A stretch of 64,000 nucleotides of DNA, from NCBI GenBank assembly GCA_003313425.1, contig NHZP01000021.1:248001-312000 (forward strand), given 5' to 3'. Shown here piece by piece: positions 52,549 through 63,750 of this stretch (its first letter is position 1; each line of letters opens with the position of its first letter). The stretch comes from Pseudopyrenochaeta lycopersici. Taxonomy: Eukaryota > Ascomycota > Dothideomycetes > Pleosporales > Pseudopyrenochaetaceae. Below the pieces are notes generated by a model. That model saw only the letters and a program-made list of their open reading frames with translations, ran no database searches and had not been told where the DNA came from. The translations under genes and the position numbers were made by a program.

Positions 52549-54198
52549 ATGACTAAGAGAAACGATCACATCGCCTTTCCCTGGCTCTCATTGCCTGCAG
52601 ATATCCGCCTTTTGATCCTCGATGAAATCTCGGGCCAGAAACATCGTGGCTGGGCTCAGTGCGCAGCCGTCTGCAAAGAATGGCAGGCCATTCTTGAACC
52701 CAAGAATTTCTCCCAACTAGCATTGCAGCCATCCTGTCTAGACGAACTAGAAACCCTCGTTATCCGACAAAGGCCTCTTGTCCAGCACATCTGTCTCAAT
52801 ATCGACCTTCCTCGATACACCTGTCGCACTTGTACACAAAGCGCCACCATGTCCAATCGTAGGTCTACCATTTTTAGGAGGGCTATCCTAAGGCTCTTTT
52901 CTATCCTGAGTACCTGGCAGCCTACAGGTCCGCTGACGCTCGAACTGAGCGCATCTTCACCAAGTGACTCACAACATTGGTTCAAGAACTACTGTTTTGG
53001 ACCCGGACATGAAGACACACGAGACTGGACCCAACAGGAGAAAGCTATCAGATGGCACGATCCAAAGCACGGCTGGGTTGATGGTCAGCAGGTTCAAACT
53101 CCCGATCCGCCCGCTTTTTTGCGCCTCTTCTCTCCGCTCTGCTTGAACGTCCCCCGAACTCTCCCTGTCGTTCATGCCGTTACAAGCTTCTGCATACGTC
53201 GACAAATTCGACATGAGCTTTTTCCCGAAGTACTAAAGGCCTTGTGGGAGAAACTCCCTCGGCTAGAAAGTATAGTCTACGAGCTGTGGCGTGCCCGGCG
53301 ACACCACTACCAGATTGCATGTGCATATGGTACGTTTAACCCTATATCATATTTTCTTATACGCTTTTATGTTTACACAAGTAGAGGGGATTTACCTGCT
53401 CTGTTGAGATTATTTTGTATTGGATATTTGGTGTAAAATCAACGAAACTCCCCCCCCCCCCTATATCAAATACGTATTCAATTTCCTTCTAACATCTTGA
53501 TAGAATTAGCCTCCTTAGTCCAGCACAGTATTTCAAAACACGTCAAAAGAGTATCTATCTTCAAGGACTTCAACAACCAACTTGCACTGACACTAAATAA
53601 CGCTGGACCACATTTAGGCCGAGATATCGAAACTACCTCAGCTGTAGATCTCGAGCTAGCCAAAGCGTTTGCCGCCAAAAGTCACCATCTGGAGCACCTT
53701 TCTATTTCATACATGATCGACGCCCAGCAGTTTTTCACCTCATGCCAGCAGCTGCCATGTACCTGGAATCTCCTGCAGTCGCTGACACTCACATCATCCA
53801 CACTGGCCCGGACAGCTCCTCATCAAAATGTTTATACACTGTTGCGAAACGCCAGTTCGATTGCGCTGAAGATGCCGCAGCTCAAAACCATGGTGCTCTG
53901 GAACAGTGAACCGGGACAAGCCTGTGCGGTAATTTATCAGCGACATATTGCAAGTGCAATGGCCACACTTACATGGCGTGGTACATGGAATCTTGAGCTC
54001 AGTGATAATGTTGTTGAGTCCTGGAAGAAGGTTGCCCCTAGTCCCTGCTACCTACGGTTGGAGAAGGAAGCATTACGCGACGTGGATATCAGGTCCCATG
54101 GCGATACAATTCATCATCTGCGCTTGCCAGATGGAGTTGTTGATTCAGCATCATTATGTCAAATACGTCACGAAGGAATGATGCAAATAATGGCCTGA
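52549..54198 (+). CDS. F-box protein with DUF6546-like C-terminal region
   Basis: Two exons, 52549-53329 and 53504-54198, with a 174-nt intron, give 491 residues. The F-box is at the N-terminus (Phe-Pro-Trp-Leu-Ser-Leu-Pro-Ala-Asp-Ile-Arg, then Cys-Ala-Ala-Val-Cys-Lys-Glu-Trp). The layout continues as in the multicopy fungal family: Pro-Lys-Asn-Phe-Ser-Gln-Leu, a Cys-Arg-Thr-Cys pair, Glu-Leu-Trp-Arg, and after the intron His-Val-Lys-Arg-Val-Ser-Ile-Phe-Lys-Asp-Phe and a leucine-rich-like end. It is the only intact gene in the right-hand accessory region. The intron contains twelve consecutive C residues. Presumed SCF adaptor; substrate unknown. Confidence 0.75.
53450..53461. repeat. Poly-C tract of 12 inside an intron
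   Basis: Twelve C in a row in the single intron of the F-box gene, on an otherwise AT-rich background. Could also be affected by sequencing error. Confidence 0.8.
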
Positions 54199-55224
54199 TC
54201 AGTGCATTTGTACAGAATCCTATCTACTTGCTGGCTGGTCTTGGCTTCGCTGACCAGCCCGCGAACAGGCTGCGCTACTGACCCAGGACACCACGTGAAG
54301 GTTCCAACCACTCGTCCTGGTAAAGAAGAGAAGAAGAAAGGCAGTGGAGCAAAAGAAGAGAAGAAAGGGAGGGGAGCAAAGAGTAGAAGTAGAAGTCGAG
54401 CCGAATGATCAAACACAAGAAATGAAATCATTACTTACAGTTAGGGTCGGCAAGCGACCTCGTCCACGACTCTCTGAGCCCGTTCCAGGGCCAGAACCAG
54501 CCGCCACAGGCGAAGGCGGCGGCGGGCGAAACGACGCGACCAGATCGGAGCGTCGGCCTAGGAAAAGCAGTTAGTTTGAAAGCCATGTCATGCATCTGTA
54601 GCAGCAACATCATAGACAATACGGAGTCTAGATCCAACTTGCTCCAAAGACAGGCAGACCGTCCAATGTCAGGGCGATGGTAATGACTAGGGGGAGTGTC
54701 TAGCGTGACAGTTGGAACAAATAGTACTCACATGTGTCTTGGTGGTGGTGGAGGAGGAGGGAAAAAACGTTGCGTAGGAGAGAGACGATTCTTGATAAAC
54801 ACGCTAGCTAGACAGTCGTACCTTTCTGTCAATGGGTTTACTACATTCCCCCTGCCCCAAGGACAGTATTAGTCAGGAAGGAAAGAGGCCATGTGTATGA
54901 TCACCTCCAGATGCAAGAGTGGTACTGTCGCAGCTCCAGATACTGCTAATCATATACAAGGTAAGTGCTACAGAATGCAGACAGCTATATCAAAATCGAG
55001 CAGATCAAGCCTGCCGCCAGTCCGTCGTCACCAGCCCCGATACACGCCAGTGCGCGTTGTGAGGGTTACATAGCTGTTGATTACGTTACGCTCATCATGT
55101 CGCTCCCATCCTTTGGCGGATTACTACCGTTAAATATTATTATATCTTATTGTTAACGTTAGTGTTTACAAGCTAGTCTAATTTTTGTAAAAAGGTTAAC
55201 TTGTTTATATGTAGATAAAGATTA
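54199..55224. other. Accessory-region spacer
   Basis: About 1 kb with Lys/Glu-coding low-complexity (GAAGAGAAG runs, about 54325-54395) and a GGTGGTGGTGGAGGAGG run near 54743. No domain recognised. May be decayed transposon sequence. Confidence 0.35.
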
Positions 55225-55844
55225 TTGTTGGCAAAGGTCCGCATAAGCGGCAGTGCTTTTCCTACTAGTCATGCTGATAATTATGTCCATCCTCGCTCTC
55301 CCCATAGCCAAACACGCGTCTTACCTTTTGAACATAATTGCGTGTCGTTTTCGAGCTGTTTCTCTAGCTCCTTTGCCACCCGAACGCTCTATTTCTCTAC
55401 TAACTTCTGCTCCTTCTCGGCCTCTCTCTCTCCGCAATGTCTCTGGCGTTGTACACGCTTCGCCTCAGCCTTAATTGCCTTACGCTACTTGCGCTTATCT
55501 CGAAGACGCTATTTAGCTATCTTCTGTTATCAAGCTAATTGCTCGTCCACCTCTTTTTGTTGTACTATAGTCCAGCATGTCTGGACCTTCTTTAGTAAGA
55601 AAAAAATAGCACTACCAGCGTACTTCTCGTCTGGCTCGAGAAGCATTGTCTTACCTCGCTTCCTTCGCTTTTTTTTCTTGGATGAGAGTATCGCGAAAGC
55701 CAGTATTTTCGACCTGCGGTAGCAAATTTTCAGTGGCAATCTTGTAGTTAGATGCAGAGAGAAGCTAGGCCGTAAACGAAGCAAGGTAAATAAAGCGATT
55801 AGGCAATCGGAGAATAAGGTGAAGGGCTGTAGAGGTGGCGTCAT
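55225..55844 (-). mobile_element. Decayed C-terminal tail of a probable pogo/Fot1-type transposase
   Basis: A minus-strand frame from 55844 reads into Lys-Lys-Lys-Lys-Arg-Arg-Lys-Arg-Gly-Lys-Thr, then Pro-Asp-Glu-Lys-Tyr-Ala and Val-Gln-Gln-Lys-Glu-Val-Asp-Glu-Gln-Leu. It continues through several TAG/TAA stops into a long Arg/Glu/Lys/Gln-rich stretch. This charged coiled tail is typical of what follows the DDE domain in fungal pogo/Fot1-like transposases. The DDE core itself is not visible nearby, so the family call is inference. Several stops fit CAG or CAA changed by C-to-T. Confidence 0.42.
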
Positions 55845-56245
55845 TTAAGGTGTGGTTCTTGCGGATATCCTTAGAACAATAAAGTCCGAAATCACTTTCC
55901 CAACAATATCAAAGACTTGCATCCTTCTTAATCGACAAGTCGAATTATATCGTTTAAGACCAAGTTTATTAAGGCTTCAAAAACAATTCAAATTTGGATC
56001 TCCAACTTCGGGATCACTTTATTACGGGGTCCATTTCCGGGCCCTTAATAACAAAGCTCAGCCGCATTATCCCGTGCAGATATTGAGTGACAGAGAGAAG
56101 TGTTTGGCAGTCACGGCATTTAGGGGACCCAAAACTGGGACCACTGGACTCAGATCTCGCCTAGGGTATATATAATAGAGTCCACATTCATGTTCTAATC
56201 CTCATTTATTCACCTTAACCTAACCAACCAGTCGAACCTTTCAAA

Positions 56246-57049
56246 ATGTACACTGATAAGGACATTATAATCGAGAGCCAGGAGTCCTACAGACCCAAAA
56301 CGCTGTTAGAATAGGCAGAGCAGGCCCTCCTCTAAGCAAATTCTAAGCCAGCAAAGACTGTAGCCCAAATAGAACTACTAGGTGGCGTTAAATTACGCTC
56401 CGGCTACAAGTAGATTAACTTATTTCAGCCTATTGACTGCGAAGCTGCCATAGCGTATAGTAGCGGATTGGTAAGATATGGCGTACAGGCTTACCAGAAC
56501 TGCAGAAGAGGAAGAGGGCCGTTTGTCAAACGCGCGATCTTAAAAGGATATCTGAAGGGATCCTGCTCTAATTGTCATTAGAGTTCCGAAGGAGCACGCT
56601 GCAGCCTTCGAACTCGCGAACAAGTGCAAACAGTTACAAGCAAGATAGATATTAAGAATCTGAACGATATCGGCCTAGAGTATATCAACCAATATGATGC
56701 TCTAGCGAAGCGTGTTGAAAGAACTAAATGCTTAATACTCCTTGAATTATCTGGCGATTCGGCAAATGAGTCTGATATGAACGGGTAAATGCATTCACAT
56801 CCGTGTCCAATAGTATTAGAGCTTAAGTAGAAGGTTCGGAAAACGTAGAGGAGATTAATGCATATGCAGAAGCTCGCCAACTTACAAAAGGGTATAGGTG
56901 AGTTGGTGGAGGAGAAAGTGGATAAGCTTAATGAGTATATAGAGACGCCAACGGCTCGGCATAGCACCTCGGGTAATAGCAAATCTGTTTTGGACTATTC
57001 ACCATGTGTAAAATGTATAATCCTTGATTCGGAGAGCACGAATAGCTAG
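56246..57049 (+). pseudogene. DUF3716-type zinc-knuckle protein, broken by seven in-frame stops
   Basis: One frame of 268 codons from ATG 56246 to TAG 57047-57049 is never shifted but contains seven internal stops (TAG, TAA, TAG, TAG, TAA, TAG, TAG). The core Asn-Cys-Arg-Arg-Gly-Arg-Gly-Pro-Phe, then Gly-Ser-Cys-Ser-Asn-Cys-His and Ala-Arg-Cys-Ser matches the Cys pattern of DUF3716, a fungal zinc-knuckle-like domain often in repeated genes. A helical region follows the domain. Upstream sequence keeps a TATA-like run (tatatataat, about 56167) and a CT/A-rich leader, so this was once a normal gene. Most stops could come from CAG or CAA. Confidence 0.68.
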
Positions 57050-57065
57050 GTAGTGGTACTACCGC

Positions 57066-57812
57066 CTAGTTTAGAATCTCCATAGAGCTCGTCTCTCCCC
57101 GGAGCTTTTCTCTCCCCGGAGCGGTTCTTCTCGGAGCCCTTCTCTCCATGGAGCTTGGCTCTCTTATGAGAGAACTCTTAGGAGCTCGAGCAGCTCGGGA
57201 GACATTGACACAAAGAGCCATCTCTATAGAATCTTGATAAAGTTCTTTCCAAGCACGCAATATATCGCCCTCCAGTTCCTGGAGCCAGGCGTGGACCTGG
57301 GTAACATAGTCGTGTACTGTTACAAACGGTTGCTTTGTAGACAACACCACCAAGGGTAGCGTATCGTGCGGGCGGTCTTGATCGCAGCATCGCATAAGCT
57401 TTCGTGCGGTAGGAAGAGAATCTCCATTTTCGTCAACGCCTCCTTCTTCTTCAGGGACGCCTTCATCATCTCCATCAACCCACTCTTGATCATCACCCTC
57501 ATCCGGATAGTGGTTCTCCTCTCATGTCGCAGGCCATATCATCAATTCGTCCACGTTTACTGTAATCGAGCAAACAGGCGGTTCTGTTGCTGGAGACTTT
57601 GAGATCTCGTGGAAAATATCACTCTCATCGTCCGGCTCATAGGGTGATAACGAGGAGGCGGCGCCTGCGTCGAGATCATCCGCGACCGCGACCGATTCCT
57701 CCAAAGATCCAAAAGCTTCCCATCGCACTCTCAGCATGTCCATTAAGGTATAGATGTTGGCGCGTGATACGCGAAGACTGTCAAAAATCGGAAGCGTGTC
57801 TGAAGCTGACAC
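57066..57812 (-). pseudogene. Uncharacterised ORF interrupted by a single TGA
   Basis: A minus-strand frame of 249 codons runs from 57812 to the stop at 57066 and has only one internal stop, TGA at 57524-57522. Before the stop lies an Asp/Glu-rich region, after it another (Asp-Glu-Gly-Asp-Asp-Gln-Glu-Trp), then an ordered part with Val-Thr-Val-His-Asp-Tyr-Val-Thr-Gln-Val-His-Ala-Trp-Leu. The protein is clearly coding-like on both sides. TGA could arise from CGA (Arg) by one C-to-T change. No start ATG is evident, so a 5' part may be missing. I do not recognise the family. It converges with the DUF3716 pseudogene, with 16 bp between their ends. Confidence 0.5.
57092..57154. repeat. Short tandem repeat, about 17-bp period
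   Basis: The 14-bp core TCTCTCCCCGGAGC occurs at 57092-57105 and 57109-57122, with degenerate copies at 57126-57137 and 57141-57154. It lies in the C-terminal coding part of the interrupted ORF, where it encodes repeated Arg/Glu/Ser-rich residues. Confidence 0.7.
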
Positions 57813-59624
57813 ATCGAATTTAAATCAAGGTTTGCGTTGTTAGAATCCAGGGATGGAAGAGGAGTGTGTTTAGCTTATATTTGGTGGCGAAAATTTGTGA
57901 TTACACCTAGAGAAAGCAAAACTTGAGGTTGATGCCACACCCCTGTTCACCTAGGCACCCGGACTTATCTGTTGCTTTAGTTTGCCCACCAACTTTCCCA
58001 CCTTCCCAATATGGCTGCGGAGATTTAAATGAAGGTATCGCGATCGCGTGTCTCAGAGCCACCATGATTAGTGTCTCGACAAGGTATTTACTTTACTTTG
58101 GGTTGTTAGTTCTAATCGATTAAAGCTCCCATCCTTCGTTAGCGCTGTTGGAATGATAAGCTGCAGGCGACAGGGATTCGGGCAGGAAGCCGTGGTTGCC
58201 TATGGTAAATAGTACAGCCGCCGGCGCACATGTGCCGCTAAAAAGTCTAGCAACAACATCAATCTACCCAGGTTTGACTTGATGTTGCTGTCCGTATGAA
58301 AGAGGTCGCCGGGTCTATAGAAGTCCTGATAGATTCCAGGCTGCGATTTGGCAAACACTTTGAACATTTGTATTTAATAAGTTGTAAGTTCTTCATTACC
58401 TAAAACGAGCTTTGAAAGCCTCGTTTACTAATGCGCAGGTCCCGAAGTAAAGCATCTTGCAAGGAATGCTGGCTTCAGAAGATAATTCATAGAGTGATCC
58501 AGAAGACACACTGCATATGCTGTCCTGCTGGGCAGGTGGGTAGGTGGCATGTTCTAGTTGTTGCCCCTTTTCAACCTGTACACTTCAGACGCGTTTTACA
58601 GCTTCGTGAGCGGATTTGAAGCTCACATTGTTTCGAAAAGAAGTGAATTCATTATGGCTCATAGTGCATGGAGATATTAAGAGCACTTGTAGCAGAGTCT
58701 TGTTACTCTTCAGGACTCATAGACTTCAACTGGTCTGAGGTTTCAACCAATGACTATCGTACGAAGCTAGCGCACTTATGGAGATCTATTGCTTCGAGAG
58801 AAAGATGAGAAGAAGGCAGATTCCCCAAGTCTGGGTATGTATCTTCCCGTCAAATGCGACTTGCCTATAACACCCGCCGGAACTCGAACGCCAAACCAAC
58901 GCCTCAAGGGAGTACAATCAGTACTTATATGAGTCAAATACAACGAGTGTAATAATAAGGTCCTTCATGTTTATATATCCGTCGTCTCCCTAGTCTTCAA
59001 CTAATACTTGTCCTGCTCCTATATCCGCCCTGCTCCTGGGAGCTTCGACTAGCCTCAGCCTAGACGGGAGCACGTCACATGCAAGAGATCCATTTGTAGT
59101 CACCTAACCAGGTGACTCACTCTGGCCTGGTTTCTATGCTGCTCGGGGCCGTACTAGCTCCGTAGGATTCCTGTACTAGGCCGCCTCTGCAGCCCACAAC
59201 AAAATATTTAGTCTATTAGTTTTTTATATCTCTATATACTTAAGTAGTCTTAAGAACTATAGATAAAAGGAGAGAATTACTAGTATAGGGGGTTAAAGAG
59301 CTAAGTAACAGAAGATAGTGGGCCGAAAATGGGACTAGTTAGTCCTTGACACCACACATCCCAATGAGCTGATTAGGGCCCAATTTCAGACTCCTTTATA
59401 CTGTTCAAGGAGTAAATCAGGCACAGCCACGCTAGCTCAGGGGTTGCTCAGCCACAACTTAGGCTACTTATGCAGCTAAGTGGCAGCGGGGGCCTACGGA
59501 CCAGCAGCAGCTTCATCCGTCTTACTTAGTTAGTGTAGAAATATTAATACGTTTGTATTAAGAAGCTATATATTCTGCCGCCATTTTCGACGGCATATGT
59601 CACCCTTTTCGTAGGGCATTGTCG
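57813..59624. other. Decayed gene-free sequence with an AT-rich block
   Basis: 1.8 kb without a supported ORF. An AT-rich block lies at about 59200-59290. A near-palindrome GGACTA-GT-TAGTCC at about 59332-59345 could be part of an element end, but I find no partner. Likely transposon debris. Confidence 0.35.
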
Positions 59625-59885
59625 TCAGTGGTGAGTCTGTATAGTGCAACATGTGTCTACCCAGAAGTAATGCAAGCCATCACGCTTCGCTTGTTGTGTA
59701 CAGAACCGGACTTTATCGTAGCCCGCTTTTTTATATCCAGTACCATTCAACAACTCGTCAAAAGTCACCTCTTCGCCGGCCAGCCAGGTATGTGAAAGTA
59801 TAGCATAAATAGGTACTGGATCATCGCCTATCAAGTCCTTCGTGAGCTTGAGTGTACCATTCTGTTGAATCTCTAGTAGTCGCAT
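59625..59885 (-). pseudogene. Truncated HET-domain (heterokaryon incompatibility) fragment
   Basis: 86 codons from ATG 59885 give the N-terminus of a HET-domain protein: Met-Arg-Leu-Leu start, Tyr-Ala-Ile-Leu-Ser-His-Thr-Trp, Glu-Glu-Val-Thr-Phe, Ala-Gly-Tyr-Asp-Lys, and Tyr-Phe-Trp-Val-Asp-Thr-Cys-Cys. The frame then leaves the family at the point where Ile-Asp-Lys is expected and stops six residues later. Nothing further left on this strand resembles the rest of a HET domain or a STAND module. HET-domain proteins trigger cell death after non-self recognition. The start is intact, so this looks like a break by deletion or insertion. I see no splice site that would rescue it. Confidence 0.72.
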
Positions 59886-62800
59886 TTTCCTAATAGAGGA
59901 GCGCTCGCCCTCAGTCGCACCAGGCTGGATACATGGAAGCGTGTGACGATCCGTCTACTCATCCGCTCGTGTGTCGCGGTCGAGGTTAGCCTATGTCAAT
60001 GAACACTCGTAGTGACAGGGAGTATAGGGCGTGTCGTAAATGAGTATCGAGGCGAGCACAGTGTGAGGACGGGATGTAATGAACTGAAGTAGGTAAGTTA
60101 GCTCAGTTTGGTGGGGCAAGGCTAAGCGAGCCCTTGAGGTCGGCCGTGAAGCCTGCTAGGCGAATCCACTGCAAGGCCATATCTTAACTTACTACTGTGT
60201 GGGACGCATGGCTGTAATATTTGGCTCGGGCCGTAATGTAAAAGATAAGCGAGTGAGCCACCCCAGTAAAGTTAAACGGCAAATTTAGGTGTTACATAGA
60301 TATTTGCCGGCTAGATTAAGCTGCACCGATAGTATTCTTTTTACATGTTCGTGAGTTGCGTCTACGCGAGCCTACTGCTCGCGTACATGTGTGAGTCTCA
60401 AAGTGCTTTAGTAACTCTACTCCAGGCTCGTTATTTATCTAGCCGTTGCCTGCGATAGCCTAGTCGCATAGGGTAGCACATTCCTAGCACCAGGCAGGCA
60501 AGTGATACTTGACCGCAAAGATAAGAAAGAGTGCAACTGTTCAGCTGGCGGCATTGGTTCCTTGGTTGAGCGTCATTCACTCACGACTGCCTTGCTGAAC
60601 GGACATTAGCTGTCCTCTCCTCTCTAATCCAGTCACCGTAAGTTGGGTCGTTGAAAGCTAAATGTGTAAGGCCACGCTAAAGGAGTAGAGTGCGTTCTGT
60701 AGAAGGAGACAGATATTTTCCAAAGAGAGTTAAATGTAAGTCTTTTGAAAATTGCTTCTTATGCGCCATAGTAATAGAGGTCTCATACCGATAGTCACTT
60801 TCCTAGTCATAATCCTGAAGTGTCTGCCGAGGAAGATGCGTCAGATTAGGGAACACCATGTTTCCCAAATGATAATAATCTATACACAAGCCACACTGGT
60901 CTATTATATATATTTTACCTATCTTGCTCAGACGACACTCGGCCACTTAGCTGATGACACGCCAATTACCGTCGTCTAGATTAGCATGGTAATACGTGTC
61001 GTACATATCACCAGCCTTATACTCGTACTTCCTGTCACTCTCCGTGTCGCTAGGAACAACATGCAGGCTTTCACTTCGTCTCGGAACTTAGACCTCAACT
61101 GTTTGTGAAGAAGCAATGTAATCTCAAACCGCTGACATCTCCTTTCAATTCCCCTTACGCATTTATGCTGACACTTGCATACGATCCGCTTGTAACACAA
61201 CTCATTGGATACCTTCCACCGCTCTATGCTAGAATCTTTCACCCTCTTTACCTTTTACAATGCACGCAATATACACAAGCTATCCCATCAACGACCTTGG
61301 CACCCAGCGTGTATCTTTCAGGTTTTGTCACATCAAAGCCGCAGTCTGCACAGAATCTTACTGAACGGTTTCAGCCATTGATTCCCGTCTCGCTCTCCAA
61401 GATCTGGATAGCTAATTTTGACGCCGATCGGAGGCGTAGACAGTATTTACAAGCGTGACCTAGGGTACCATTAAAACGTTTCTTAGACCGAGGAAGAACT
61501 TCCTGGGTAGATGGATCGACGGGATTGTGAAATAATGATTTTTCATGCAAAGATTGAGGAGAGAATACCACTCGCCGCCATCAAAGTGTGAGGGGATCTC
61601 TTAGTGTAATTCAACCGCGAGTTAGAGGATCGGCGGAAGCATCACCAGGTTCGACGGTGACTGCTTTAACGGCTCCATAGGTACTCAGATAGTAAAATCT
61701 GCTGCATGTAGCAGAGCTGGTAAGAAGAGAGTTGCAATTCAGTATGGATAAAGTTGATCCTAGTTGCTTGGATTGTGCGTACCTAGCCGAAACCACTTGC
61801 ATCTTCAGTCTTGAGAATTGAATGGATAATTACCTGAGAGGTGTGACATAAGAGTCACATCATGAACTCATTTTCGTTCGTCCAAATTTTGCGGGCTTGA
61901 TCATCATCTTGCGAGGAATGGTCGGAGAGCGTCGTTACATCGCCTGTCGGAGAATGTATAATAGTCGATGCGAGATTGCCTATACGATAGAAGAACTATG
62001 TTAGTATGGCTATATAAAGTATTAACTTTTAGTTCTACTAAGCTGTTATTACTAGGAAGGCCTGGTAGGTGTTATTCATGGCAGAGTCATGTGATATTGA
62101 AGCAGCGCGCAGCAGCATTTTCATGCGCCGCCTGAGTCGCGAAATTACGCCCAAGATATAATGGCTGACGAGAAAATTTCAGAACTGGGAACTTGAAGTT
62201 CAAATCATAGGGTGCCAAGCAGAGACGACGAGGCGATTAGCGACATAATGGGGGTCTCATGTCTGAAAACTGGTCCGTGCGAATCCGTCTCTTCAGCCTC
62301 ACGCCCACTATCAGTGGATCTCATATACTACCATCCAGTTCACGCGCCCAATCAGACTTGTAGATAGTTCGGTGAGTGCCTGAGACCATACTTTTTGGCC
62401 CCTTCGGTCTTTATGCTTCGTGCGAGGCTCCCTGGCCATAAGCCTTCCGTTCGAGGCTGCTGAGACCCTCATACACGATCCGAGATTACGGCACAGACTC
62501 CCCACAGCCCCGCGAATGATCAAATGTGTCTTGCCACAGAGGAACCTAGTCGCATATAGGTACCTTTAGACGACTAAACTCAGACATTCGAGAGAAACAC
62601 CAGAGCCGCTATCACCTATCTATAACAGCATTGAGACCCTCTCACAGCTTCCATGGCAATTATAAGTCCCTTGAATTTTGGTAGGATTGGAGAGAGACCC
62701 TGATTTCTAGTCGAGATGAGCATGCGTCGAACGAACAGGATGTAAGACTCTAGAAATCTTGCACAATCTTTTATATATGTAGCCTAAGACGTCTCGTCGA

Positions 62801-63750
62801 TTTGTGAGAATGTTCAAGTCGTGAGCAAAATCCAAATTTTCTTCGCTTGTAAGAACTGCTGGGCCTTTATCCTATGCCTTCCAGAATGTCAGCCAAGTCT
62901 AGGTTTTCGTCCGGAGACGTCAATCAGAATATCGGCAGAGACCGTGCCCCCGTTGGACCCCGATTAGAAGGAAACTACAATAGTAGCAACGACAAAAGAA
63001 ATCAGGCCTCGGAAATCAATGCCTTCCTCGCAAGGGTAGCAAGGCGTACGTTGCCCTGTCGAACATCCTCTTATTCCTACGCAGAGTATGCGGACTGACC
63101 GATCATACAGCCAGTATATCATTCCTGCCCAAAAATCCATGGACCATGCCCGAGGGTTATTACACGGGCACAGATAATTCTGTCATCTATGTCGGCGGAT
63201 TACATAACTTTCGGGGGAGGATCCTTGGTGACAGTATGAACGGGAGCACCGAAGCCGTTGTCGGGGATGGAAAGGCAAGAAAGTATGAGAACGGGATGTC
63301 AAAAAAAGGATAGAACGTCAATGATTGCAAACTTACAGGAAATGAAGAACGAAAATTATAGCTTTAGAATCGGACGAGAAAAGAACGCTGCTTGATTATT
63401 ATCAAATAACATGCATCCACAGGAGATCAGCCATACCATTCAATACTAACAGCTTAGAGAATGTAGTATTTTTTAGCCACTGCGCCGAATGAAAGTTGAT
63501 CCTGGGTTGCAGAGGAAGGGTAGCAGTGATTTAGACCCTGTCAAGAACTAGTCCCAAACAAGCCTCGGATCTGGTGGACCCAATCTATCTCTCCACCTCT
63601 CCACCTCAATGCACCTTGTCGTAATCTCACGTGCTACCAAGTTAGACGCTCAGATTTTGATTCTTAGCTTCGAGCTTCTTACAATAGCTCAGATTGCTAG
63701 ACCGTTATCCGAATAGTTATCCAACAGCTTACAAGTAGAACGGAACAAGC
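59886..63750. other. 3.9-kb gene-free stretch
   Basis: Short ORFs only, none above about 120 codons and none with a recognised domain. The left part is where a promoter for the HET fragment would be; the right end is the promoter of the GH2 gene. No tRNA, array or clear terminal repeat is seen. Probably old decayed repeats. Confidence 0.4.

Noticed and set aside
58870..58900. tRNA-like T-arm sequence on the minus strand (GTTCGAGTTCC)
   Set aside because: No matching D-arm, anticodon arm or acceptor stem could be folded around it.
59332..59345. Short palindrome as a possible transposon terminal repeat
   Set aside because: Only 14 bp, and no second copy or target-site duplication was found in the window.
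62874..63098. 74-codon plus-strand ORF before the GH2 gene
   Set aside because: No start context, domain or splice link to the GH2 frame.
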